Assembly (NCBI GenBank): GCA_964494325.1
Contig: CAZBTJ010000006.1
Location: forward strand, 7,288-71,287
DNA: 64,000 bases
Direction: 5' to 3'
Source: JAIPFM01 sp964494325
Lineage (GTDB): Bacteria > Planctomycetota > Phycisphaerae > Sedimentisphaerales > Anaerobacaceae
Below, one piece after another: positions 9,201-16,509 of this stretch; the stretch's first letter is position 1, and each line of letters starts with the position of its first letter. The position numbers were made by a program, and so were the translations under genes. Below the pieces are notes generated by a model. The model saw only the letters and a program-made list of their open reading frames with translations. It had not been told where the DNA came from and made no database searches.

Positions 9201-9632
9201 GCGGACGTTCAGGTGCGCCTTGATGCTGAGATCTGTAGATTCATAGATCCGGACGCCATAATCATCCTGCCCCAGACTGCCACTGGCATCTCGCACATAC
9301 AAGGTCGCATGAAATAACTGCCCCACAATGCCAATATACGTATGTTTTACCCCGAGATTGTAGGGATCAGAAATCGGCATCCAAACCGTGCCTGTGCTGT
9401 CTCCAAAATCCCAACGATATTCAACAACTCCATTGCGAGCAATCCCCTTCAGCGTCACCTCCGCACCTGAATAGGCGTTGTGACAACTGGCAGGGCTGCT
9501 ATAATCTTCGTCATCCACAAGCCAAGGAACGCAGATGGCCTGGGGACCACCCTGTGCATACAACCCCGGCGACATATTGCCGAATAAAATGATTAACAAG
9601 CATAGCATAAGAACGGTCTTCAGCTTCATCAT
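6267..9632 (-). CDS. Giant secreted PKD / alpha-toroid protein
   Basis: A 1121-residue exported protein with signal peptide 1-26. One PKD-like domain (about 31-130, YRWDFGDSTG) comes first. A helical region follows (about 140-530) that resembles the prenyltransferase/squalene-oxidase-repeat toroid seen in many planctomycete proteins, with repeated GG-W/GYA/NGG-W motifs. Then come five PKD units (about 535-630, 636-740, 742-832, 834-920, 922-1010). Several carry YEWDxDxDG and end in a V-T/R-L-R-V strand; the last two are near-duplicates. The C-terminal domain (about 1015-1121) is a beta-sandwich with no sorting signal that I recognise. SD AGGAG lies upstream of the double ATG. Likely an envelope or extracellular protein; substrate unknown. 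Confidence 0.75.
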   Translation of the reverse strand: MMKLKTVLMLCLLIILFGNMSPGLYAQGGPQAICVPWLVDDEDYSSPASCHNAYSGAEVTLKGIARNGVVEYRWDFGDSTGTVWMPISDPYNLGVKHTYIGIVGQLFHATLYVRDASGSLGQDDYGVRIYESTDLSIKAHLNVRINMAIEEGLWYLHTHLNRATYGGGSPGYAQPYGYWTDTQYGYHIASTGVAVDAFQLQGSKVNKDYDSDPYVETVQRALNYLLTHTYSFNIGVQSAGDPDTNGNGIGLVTNYSSNLSDSRQTYIGGICLTALASSGAGNNIAGVGGANVYGRFYKDIVQDMVDFFAWGQVESSSSYHRGGWRYHANYGNADMSTAQWPPLGMTAAEDNMDANVPQFVRDELALYLNALQYTGANSNHGAFGYASPTSYLNVTKAAAGIICHKFLGTPLTDSKVESAIGFIYRHWNDNGGSWNYTKLHGNSYGMYGVMKACRQPDIAKITEYNYAAVPPGQDANSFDWYSTPLGQSQQGLASYCVATQQADGSWDDISGPNPVRDAFCTGWRVLVLLKGVTIIPPVAVICDDDEQEYMLNQDINLDGTCSYHPDSARSIVSYEWDLDNDGVFEIVGPTASIPGGFPWIGLYPVTLRVIDDNPSGGLTDITVCQVDVHEPPHCPHAFAGGPYMGWIGVPVMLDGSKSRDPDNEIISYEWDLDNDGLFGTDDNDCFGQSSDAVGVKPEWIWNIVYKGVIGLRVTDAPSDIKGVHYDSCSDVDYSTVEIGNHTPTSNPGGPYTALPGSTITLNGTGSSDLDPGDSITYAWDLNHDGDFSDSLSSTPAITVGAVIGTVYDIGLRVMDSFGKYEDEYTTVTIVDWVLPVADADGPYQGMAGIPIILDASKSYDLDGSIVLYEWDWESDGTYDYSTAQATCSHTWSSKFTGNIRLRVSDNQGFIDTDTALVEMSGVPRVADAGGPYQGNTGEAVSFDASNSHDSDSSIVLYEWDWDNDGIYDFSTVDPVCTHVWWVEHAGLVKLRTIDDDGFQDTDTETVLIYAGDISDLVEISFSELRHLRATDQSSVTVTLSNISNQVISTPVRFAVKSISTLAVTLVNSDGMTQDGHPFYDITSLLEEGELSPGETVNTRVFFANPARERFTFTATVYGLAH

Positions 9633-10369
9633 TGTTCTTCTCCTATTGAATCCTTCATTCCAATTTGTTTACATTCTCAGCAAAACATACGCATCTGAAG
9701 TTCAGCTAAGTCACATCCTAGATCTGAACACAACATATCACCATGCAATGTTCTTTCTGAATGATGCTACAGCTGTCATACATTAATCTCGAAGAAAAAT
9801 GGCTCGTTCTATTTCTACCTCACAAACCTTTTGTAGACATTCAGAGTCTATTTCTTTAAGATATTCACATACCAGACAGCCAAAACTTTGGATAGACACT
9901 CGCTGCTTTAGGATGTCTTAACGTGACATCTTGCCTATTCAAAATATACATCTCACAGATGGACTTAAAGATCCCAGCTCACAAAAAACGCATTCACTAA
10001 GCTGATGCCGATTGAGAGGTCAGATCTTAAAAAACATGAGATGGGTTTTAAAGTAGTTTTTTATCCACAGTCCTCTCCCGTCCCCACTTCCTCAGGGGGG
10101 GGGGCCATTGAATACTCTCCACAGATTCCCTTAACAACGAACATGCCACTGACTGTGCACTGCCTGGCAGTCATAACAGGATAAGTCACACTTAGACAAA
10201 AACTATCCATATGCAAGTCAAGTCCTGCTGCCACAAATACAACAGATTTAGACTAACTTACATCCTTTACCAGATGATCACATAAATTATGGTAAGCTCG
10301 CTACAAATGGATTGTCAAGCCTTTTATCTTTATACCTCGCGTAATTATAGGACTAAACTGAAAAACTAG
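9633..10369. other. AT-rich noncoding and decayed stretch
   Basis: About 740 bases without a supported gene. It is AT-rich, interrupted by a run of ten G residues at 10095-10104. It presumably contains the minus-strand promoter of the PKD protein gene near its left end, but no site is clear. It borders a broken gene remnant, suggesting that this whole stretch is decaying DNA. Confidence 0.5.
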
Positions 10370-10887
10370 CAAATCTACTTACTTTCAGACGAGTATGGAC
10401 CCGACGATCTAGACTAGAATGGCAAGATCACCTGGATGCGGATCAAGGACAAACAAGGCACATTCATTCTGGACCCTCAGGAGAACCGTCTGCTTTTCAA
10501 AGCCGATCCCCTTAAAGACGAGGTTGGTCAATGGCGTTACCCAAGACGCTTTCCGAAATTTGGATCACACTGGAAAACCAGCGACTCATGGCAACCCGAT
10601 CCCAACAGGATATCACCAACCATATCACGGCACCGGACAAAGTCTGCCTCCAGAGTAAGACCCTCAAGGTGGTGTCTTCAGGCATTGTCAAGGATCAATT
10701 CTTCAGAGACATTGAGCCAGTCAAACACCGCCCGCAATGCGTCAAACTTGAATGCATTCCGGGCAAGGCCGCAGCCCGTGTCCAATTTATTGTCACTGGT
10801 ACAGGCGACTTTTCTGTCACCTACGACTCTGTCAAGGGTGGTTTCCTGGAGAAGACGTCGGCCACCGTGACTACAGACAAGTACTGA
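10370..10887 (+). pseudogene. Decayed 3' fragment of a secreted enzyme, possibly M14 carboxypeptidase-like
   Basis: The frame reading LLSDEYGPDDLD, then TAG at 10415, then NGKITWMRIKDKQGTFILDP continues to about 10606 (SDSWQPDPN). There it must shift frame to continue as DITNHITAPDKVC and on to TVTTDKY, stop at 10887. The two halves join into one sensible protein segment, so there is both an in-frame stop and a frameshift. The 5' part is missing. The D-rich segment followed by 'RIKDxxGTFxLDP', and the terminal beta-sandwich (VVSSGIVKDQFFRDIEPVK...TYDSVKGG), resemble the C-terminal part of planctomycete M14-type metallocarboxypeptidase-like proteins. That identity is from memory and uncertain; the decay itself is clear. 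Its end overlaps the DUF445 gene by 17 bases. Confidence 0.6.
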
Positions 10888-11440
10888 GCCCAGCCTGGAC
10901 CAAGCCAATCAAGGCGCCCAGGATACCACCAAACAACGTGATGTAACGGAATTGTTTTTGGGAGAAGCCTAAAACCAGTTCTTCCAGTTTTTCGATGTCC
11001 ATGGCGTTGATTTTGGCTTCAATCTTTTCAGCGATGTGAAGATCACCACCCTGCTCAATGGCATCGCTGGCGACTTCTTCAATCCCCTCCAGGATTTTCT
11101 TGATGATGTCACCCTTCATAGGGGCTGCTATCATGGCCAGAGGGCCAAGGCCTTGGAGGAATTCATCCACCTTGGACTCAAGGGCAATCTGTACCTTGTC
11201 ACCGGTGATCAAGCTGTGAATTTCCCGGCCAGACAGCAGGTTTGCCTCAAAGGTTTCGGCCATGTTTTTGGCAATGATGTGACGCTGCTGAGAAATGACA
11301 CCCGGCGTCAACGGCACACGCCATGGCCCAATGGTCCAGGCCTGATAAGGCCGAAACAACATTTTGATCGCAATCTGATTGGTTAGAGCGCCAATCAGGG
11401 CCCCCACGGGAGGAAATACAATAAACGGCATTACATCCAT
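10871..11440 (-). CDS. DUF445 family membrane protein
   Basis: About 189 residues. The N-terminal FPPVGALIGALTNQIAIKMLFRP is the hallmark of DUF445 (YheB/YjiN-like) proteins, and a second Gly-rich TM segment (GGILGALIGLVQ) closes the C-terminus. Between them is a helical soluble region with little hydrophobicity. The open frame starts at 11563, but the ATG at 11440 has AGGA nine bases upstream and begins just before the conserved motif, so it is preferred. Function in the family is unknown; it is an inner-membrane protein by inference. It is divergent from the zf-TFIIB/LemA/HtpX operon. Confidence 0.8.
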   Translation of the reverse strand: MDVMPFIVFPPVGALIGALTNQIAIKMLFRPYQAWTIGPWRVPLTPGVISQQRHIIAKNMAETFEANLLSGREIHSLITGDKVQIALESKVDEFLQGLGPLAMIAAPMKGDIIKKILEGIEEVASDAIEQGGDLHIAEKIEAKINAMDIEKLEELVLGFSQKQFRYITLFGGILGALIGLVQAGLSTCL

Positions 11441-11717
11441 ATTTTTCGTTCCTATTTCTATACTTCTGGATACACACAACAACGACTCTTTCCAAAGGCT
11501 CTTCCAGACGCTGCCCGGAGAAAACCGTGGATTATACCGCAATATCAAAGTTCCGCAAGTCATTCAAGACAACAGAGTTGCCCCCGAAACCCCATGGCCA
11601 AAGTCAAAGATTCTTTGCACAAATGATTTTTTTGAGGTTAAATACGTCCTGTTAGAGAAGAGTCAGTGCTGCAGTGAAAAGGCAGTATCTGATACCCTTG
11701 TGATTTAGGATGCGATT

Positions 11718-12104
11718 ATGGATTGCCCTGCGTGCCGAGAGGCCATGATAACTCTGGAACTGCATAACGTGGAAATTGACCACTGTGTGGGCTGTGGAGG
11801 TATTTGGCTGGATGCCGGCGAATTGGAGACCTTAATTGATGATCAAGACAAGGCTTTACAGCTGCTGAGGACATTTCAAAACCAGGTTCATTCTAAAGAA
11901 ACCTTGCGTCGGTGCCCTATTTGCCGAAGGAAAATGCAAAAAAATCTGGTGGGGTCGGCTCAATCCCCGGTATTGATTGATACCTGCAAACGCCATCATG
12001 GCTTATGGTTTGATCAGGGAGAATTGGACGATATTCTGGCCTGTGCAGATCTTGACGACGAGAATAAGATAAGACAACTGCTAGCGGATATGTTCGGAAA
12101 ATAA
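11718..12104 (+). CDS. Tandem zf-TFIIB zinc-ribbon protein
   Basis: A 128-residue cytoplasmic protein with two copies of the TFIIB-type zinc-binding domain. The first is CPACREAM...CVGCGGIWLDAGELE (about 3-40). The second is CPICRRKM...DTCKRHHGLWFDQGELDDI (about 66-105), in which the second zinc knuckle is C-x-x-H. The family is poorly characterised and often sits beside LemA and M48 peptidase genes, as here. It is the first gene of a likely operon, 12 bases ahead of lemA. Confidence 0.85.
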   Translation: MDCPACREAMITLELHNVEIDHCVGCGGIWLDAGELETLIDDQDKALQLLRTFQNQVHSKETLRRCPICRRKMQKNLVGSAQSPVLIDTCKRHHGLWFDQGELDDILACADLDDENKIRQLLADMFGK

Positions 12105-12116
12105 AGGAGAAACCTC

Positions 12117-12680
12117 ATGGGAATCGCAATAGGTGTAGGTGTGACTATTGGCATCATCATGCTGTTGTTGCTGGTGCTGGTGGGTATTTACAACGGCCTG
12201 GTCCAGGCACGCAATCGGGTGGACAATGGCTGGTCACAGATTGATGTTCAGCTCAAACGACGTCACGATCTGATACCCAATCTTGTGGAAACGGCCAAGG
12301 GCTATATGAAACACGAGGCAGACACCTTCAAGTCCATTACAGAAGCCCGTTCCAAGGCCCTGGGCGCCAACAATATCAAGGATGCTTCGGCCGCAGAAGG
12401 TCAGCTTGGCGCCGCTTTAAGTCAGTTTCTTTTGACTGTGGAAAACTACCCGGACCTGAAGGCCAACCAGAATTTTCTGTCTCTCCAAGAAGAGCTGTCC
12501 AGCACTGAAAACAAAATCTCATTCAGCCGCCAGAATTACAATGATCAGGTTCTAGGCTATAACAACAAGACAGACATGTTCCCTTCCAACATCGTGGCAG
12601 GCATGTTCAACTTCACCAAACGAGACTTCTTTGAAATCGAAAACAAAGAAGAACGAGAGGCACCAAAGGTCCAGTTCTAA
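12117..12680 (+). CDS. lemA: LemA family protein
   Basis: A 187-residue protein with one N-terminal TM segment (about 5-27) and the LemA core: YNGLVQARNRVDNGWSQIDVQLKRRHDLIPNLVETAKGY, helical repeats, then the conserved RQNYNDQVLGYNNKTDMFPSNIVAGMFNF motif. LemA proteins are coiled-coil membrane-anchored proteins of unknown precise function, often encoded with HtpX-like peptidases or TPM-domain proteins. GGAG lies upstream of the ATG. It sits between the zf-TFIIB and HtpX-like genes. Confidence 0.93.
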   Translation: MGIAIGVGVTIGIIMLLLLVLVGIYNGLVQARNRVDNGWSQIDVQLKRRHDLIPNLVETAKGYMKHEADTFKSITEARSKALGANNIKDASAAEGQLGAALSQFLLTVENYPDLKANQNFLSLQEELSSTENKISFSRQNYNDQVLGYNNKTDMFPSNIVAGMFNFTKRDFFEIENKEEREAPKVQF

Positions 12681-12719
12681 GAACCAAGAACCAAGAACGA
12701 AAAACGAAAAACGAAGAAC
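12681..12719 (+). repeat. GAACCAA/CGAAAAA spacer repeat between lemA and htpX
   Basis: The bases between the lemA stop and the HtpX-like ATG are tandem imperfect units (gaaccaa gaaccaa gaacgaa aaacgaa aaacgaa). The unit is about 7 bases and strongly purine-biased. No ribosome site is visible between this repeat and the downstream ATG. Similar spacers occur before trpF and trpA. Confidence 0.7.
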
Positions 12720-12728
12720 TAATACACC

Positions 12729-13952
12729 ATGTGGGAACTCATCAACGCCAATAAACGCAACAGCATCATATTGATGCTCACCCTGGCCTTTGTGCTTCTG
12801 GGCCTTGGCTATCTCATTGGATTTGCCTTTGCGCCTCAGGTGGCATGGATGGGCATGGTGGTCGCCGCAATCATCTGGGCCGTTATGGCCTTGGTGAGTT
12901 TTTTATCCGGGGACAAAATCCTGCTCAGTGCAAGTCGTGCCAAGCCTGTGACCAAAGAAGTACACCCCATGCTCTTTAATGTGGTGGAGGAAATGTCCAT
13001 TGCGGCTGGTCTGGCCAAGATGCCAAGAATCTACATCATCAATGATGCAGCACCCAATGCCTTTGCCACGGGACGCACGCCTGAATCGGCCTCGGTGGCT
13101 GTCACTGCGGGCCTGCTGGCACGTCTGAATCGTGATGAATTACAGGGCGTAATGGCCCATGAGATCAGCCACATAATTCACCGAGACATCCTTTACGTCA
13201 CAGTCGCTGGTATCATGCTGGGCACGATTGTGATGCTGAGCCACGTGTTCTTGCGGGGCATGTTTTACAGTTCCCTGGGTGGCTCGCGTCGATACAGCAG
13301 TCGAAACAACAATGGTCAGGCTCAATTGATTATGATGGGTGTGGCCCTGTTGGCTGCCATACTCACCCCTATTCTGGCACAACTTCTCTATTTTGCCCTG
13401 TCACGCAAACGCGAATACCTGGCAGATGCCGGCGCTGTACGTCTGACCCGTTACCCCGAAGGTCTGGCCAGTGCCCTGGAAAAAATTGCCAATGATCCGT
13501 CACCCCAGCTATCCGTGGCCAATAAAGCCACGGCACCCATGTATATTGCCAATCCTTTTAAACGCAAGGGCCAGAAGAGACTGGCCAATCTGAGCAGTAC
13601 TCACCCCCCTATTGAAGAACGTGTCAAGATACTCCGGGCCATGTCCGGGGCCTCTTATGTGGATTATTCCAGAGCCTTTACGCAAGCCACAAAACAGCCC
13701 ACCGTGCTGCCCGTGTCATGTCATCAAGACCAGGCCGCGATAACAACACGCCAAGCCTATGCAGAGACCACCACATCCAGCCAGTCTCCTCTATCTGAGC
13801 CTCTCCAAAAGACAGGGGACATTATACGAAAAGTTAACGGTTTTGCATTTTTAGAGTGTGACTGTGGCCTAAAACTCAAAATCCCCCCAAACTTCAAATC
13901 ACATAAAGTACAATGTCCGCGATGCAGACAAACCCTTGATATTGTAAAATAA
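12729..13952 (+). CDS. htpX: HtpX-like M48 zinc metalloprotease with C-terminal zinc ribbon
   Basis: A 407-residue membrane protease. N-terminal TM segments lie at about 12-35 and 38-58. The zinc-binding HEISH motif is at 144-148, further TM segments at about 155-175 and 200-225, and the third ligand region is REYLADAGAV (about 231). This is the arrangement of HtpX, which degrades damaged membrane proteins. An unusual tail of about 110 residues ends in a two-CxC/CxxC zinc ribbon (CDCG at 377-380, CPRC at 396-399) absent from standard HtpX of about 290 residues. It is the last gene of the zf-TFIIB/lemA operon. The start lacks a clear ribosome site and follows a repeat spacer, so translation may be coupled or driven by A-rich sequence. 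Confidence 0.9.
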   Translation: MWELINANKRNSIILMLTLAFVLLGLGYLIGFAFAPQVAWMGMVVAAIIWAVMALVSFLSGDKILLSASRAKPVTKEVHPMLFNVVEEMSIAAGLAKMPRIYIINDAAPNAFATGRTPESASVAVTAGLLARLNRDELQGVMAHEISHIIHRDILYVTVAGIMLGTIVMLSHVFLRGMFYSSLGGSRRYSSRNNNGQAQLIMMGVALLAAILTPILAQLLYFALSRKREYLADAGAVRLTRYPEGLASALEKIANDPSPQLSVANKATAPMYIANPFKRKGQKRLANLSSTHPPIEERVKILRAMSGASYVDYSRAFTQATKQPTVLPVSCHQDQAAITTRQAYAETTTSSQSPLSEPLQKTGDIIRKVNGFAFLECDCGLKLKIPPNFKSHKVQCPRCRQTLDIVK

Positions 13953-14215
13953 GCAGTGACAGAGTCCTTTCCAGCTTTGCCTTTTGACTCAAGAAATCGC
14001 CTTGGTTCACGCTTTCTGGTTCACAGTCCACATGTGTAAGAAAAAGCTGTTTTCAGGCTTTGTTCCTTAATAGCGAACAGTGAGTCGAAAAACCCATTGC
14101 TTATTACTCAGAAGCCCTTTACAATCGCACTTCCATTGTTTACTCTTTGATCTTCTCAATCAATGAATATAGGTGGGAACTGTTTTTGATATTATATAGC
14201 CACGAGACTAACTCC

Positions 14216-16429
14216 ATGGGGCGAAATGTGCTTAAACCAGACGTTCCAAGATTAAAACCTGCCTGGACAGTCCTGGTCCTTGCCCTATTGCTCTATCTAA
14301 TCCCCAGCATCACCTTCGCAGAAAAGATCACGATCCGTCTTGCCACAGGAAGCAAAACCGGGGTCTATTATCCGATGGGCCATGGCATCAAGAAGGCCGT
14401 AGAGGATACATTTCCTGATATCTTAATTGAAGTGGTTGAAACAGCGGGTACCTTGGACAACCTGCGTCTACTCGACAATGAGCAGGTGGATCTGGCTTTG
14501 GTCCAAAATGATTCGGCGTACTATTTCAGCCATGGCGAAGCCATGTTCAATCTGCCATCAAGCAAGGCGCTGGCTGTGGCGTCACTATATACTGAAATCA
14601 TCCAGATCGTGGCCACCAAAAAAAGCGATATTCACTATCTCAACCAGTTAAAGGGCCGAAGAGTACGTACAGGCTCTCCTCCAGCCAATATCACCAACAG
14701 CGCCACACTCATGTTTTCTCTGGACGGATGGGAAGCCACAGACCTGACAGATGTTCGATGTAAGTTTGGTGAAGCCAGGGACATGCTTTTTGATAATTCT
14801 TTGGATGCAGCCTTTGTCACGGCAGGTATCCCCACCCCCCTCTTGACCACCAGAATCGACGGAATTTCACTGCTGGACTATGTGAACTTTATCCCCATCA
14901 ATGAGGGACTGGCCAACAGACTCATCCGGGCATTCCCTTATTTCGTCTACACTGAAATCCCAGCTGAGACCTATGACTTCCAAGACAAAGCCATAAAGAC
15001 AGTGGGAGTACGTGCGATTCTCGTGGCCAGAAAGCACTTTGACCAAACCCTGGTCCAGGGCAAAAAGGTGCCCCCCGATTTTATTCGACAATTGACCCAG
15101 CTTATTTTTGAGAAGAGTAAGGTCATCAGAGAAGAGCATGGCATTCCTGGTGTGGATCTCAGCAAATATCAGTTCTCTCTTAAAGAAGGCCTGGACGGCA
15201 TTCTGGATCATCGGATGCAACCCATCATTCCTGTTCACCCTCAAGCCTGGGCCTTTTACATGGAAAATGGCCTGCTCAAAAAGGATATCTTTGACTATCT
15301 GCCCATGATCGTCTGGTCCTGTCTGTTGCTGGTCATTTTGGTATACCTCATTAAATTCAGGTCTGTCATCAGGCATATCATGCAACGGCACATTCATGTG
15401 AGGCTGTTTGTCATCTTTATCTGTTTGTACGTACTCGGCACCCTGACCATGTATTTCTTTGAGCGATACAACAATACCTCATTCGATACGTTGGGTGAAT
15501 CCTTTTGGTCGATCACGATTTACATGCTCAGTGGCTTTGAAGATCGATATCCTGTGACCTGGCCGGGACGCGTTATTTCAATTTTTATATTCATTTTGAG
15601 TGTGTTCTTCTTCGGTGCCGTGGCAGGTCGTTTTGCAGCAGCATTTCTGAGAAGAGAGGAGTTTAAGATGCCCAAGGACGTCAATGATCACATCGTCATA
15701 TGCAACTGGAACGACCGTGGCAAGCGTATTGTCGCTGAATTGAGACACCCAGAGGGCAGGCCCGATGCGGAAATCATCATTATTGATGACAAGCTCCTGA
15801 ACGAAGAGGAACTCTTAAGCACCACGTCATTCCGTAAGATACACTGCATACACAAAGATCCCAGCCGTCATGGTACATTACGCACAGCGCGGGTCAAAAA
15901 TGCGGACACCATTATCATCCTCTCGGACAATGAGTCGCCTGATCCAGATGCCAAATCGGCCATGATCATTTTGGCGCTGCTCAGAGAGTGCAAAGACCAT
16001 CCACCTCACATCATCACAGAGGTCGTTAATTCTGAGAACAGCCAACACCTCAAGGATGCGGGTGCCAACGAGACCATTTGCACCACAGATGTGGGCATTG
16101 GTATATTGGCCCATTGTGCCGTTAACAAGCTGCTGTCTGATGTGTACAAAGATTTGCTCACCTACACCTTTGAAGGCAATGAACTGTACATTATCACGCC
16201 CGACCATTTCCCAGATGCTTTCATTGGCAAGACATTTTCACAGTGCGCTCAAATACTCTATGAAAAGCGTGATGATGCCAACCCCGTCATACTGCTGGGT
16301 CTCCGCCGGGATGATCAGGTCATTATGAATCCAAGAAAGGTCGGTAAAGGAAGCACAAGTGAAGAATACATCATTACAGAGAATGATGCATTAATTGCCA
16401 TGGCATTTTCGCCTCCTGACATAAAGTAA
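14216..16429 (+). CDS. TAXI-type solute-binding domain fused to an ion channel and RCK domain
   Basis: A 737-residue fusion. After a signal/TM segment (about 17-38), residues about 40-355 are a TAXI-family periplasmic binding domain (IRLATGSKTGVYYPMGHGIKKAV, DLALVQNDSAYYF). A TM helix follows at about 363-382. Next is a 2-TM channel pore module (about 395-482) whose pore loop reads TIYMLSGFEDRYP, not the TVGYGD of potassium channels. The C-terminal cytoplasmic half (about 490-737) is an RCK/TrkA-N domain (DHIVICNWNDRGKRIVAEL, DTIIILSDNES) with a TrkA-C-like end. The order outside ligand domain / TM / pore / regulatory domain resembles an ionotropic receptor. The frame opens with TTG at 14147, but the ATG at 14216 is more likely. 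Ligand and ion are unknown; with the filter changed, potassium selectivity should not be assumed. Confidence 0.85.
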   Translation: MGRNVLKPDVPRLKPAWTVLVLALLLYLIPSITFAEKITIRLATGSKTGVYYPMGHGIKKAVEDTFPDILIEVVETAGTLDNLRLLDNEQVDLALVQNDSAYYFSHGEAMFNLPSSKALAVASLYTEIIQIVATKKSDIHYLNQLKGRRVRTGSPPANITNSATLMFSLDGWEATDLTDVRCKFGEARDMLFDNSLDAAFVTAGIPTPLLTTRIDGISLLDYVNFIPINEGLANRLIRAFPYFVYTEIPAETYDFQDKAIKTVGVRAILVARKHFDQTLVQGKKVPPDFIRQLTQLIFEKSKVIREEHGIPGVDLSKYQFSLKEGLDGILDHRMQPIIPVHPQAWAFYMENGLLKKDIFDYLPMIVWSCLLLVILVYLIKFRSVIRHIMQRHIHVRLFVIFICLYVLGTLTMYFFERYNNTSFDTLGESFWSITIYMLSGFEDRYPVTWPGRVISIFIFILSVFFFGAVAGRFAAAFLRREEFKMPKDVNDHIVICNWNDRGKRIVAELRHPEGRPDAEIIIIDDKLLNEEELLSTTSFRKIHCIHKDPSRHGTLRTARVKNADTIIILSDNESPDPDAKSAMIILALLRECKDHPPHIITEVVNSENSQHLKDAGANETICTTDVGIGILAHCAVNKLLSDVYKDLLTYTFEGNELYIITPDHFPDAFIGKTFSQCAQILYEKRDDANPVILLGLRRDDQVIMNPRKVGKGSTSEEYIITENDALIAMAFSPPDIK

Positions 16430-16491
16430 TGAGTGACATGCTACAAGTCGGATTTTGGCATGTAACTTTAAATAAAAAAGCATGACCCAGG

Positions 16492-16497
16492 TATAAT
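16492..16497 (+). promoter_or_regulatory. Possible -10 box just before mscS
   Basis: TATAAT lies 12 bases before the MscS ATG with no ribosome site between them. If active, the transcript would start a few bases before the ATG, i.e. be almost leaderless. No good -35 box is visible at normal spacing. Confidence 0.3.
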
Positions 16498-16509
16498 GAG
16501 CCATTCAAT

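Noticed and set aside
10436..10870. 144-residue frame as a genuine gene
   Set aside because: Its second half is low-complexity Ser/Arg-rich sequence, whereas the other frame continues a sensible protein after about 10606. This is a shifted pseudogene, not a gene.
12681..12719. CRISPR array
   Set aside because: Units are about 7 bases with no spacer structure. The same holds for the spacers before trpF and trpA.
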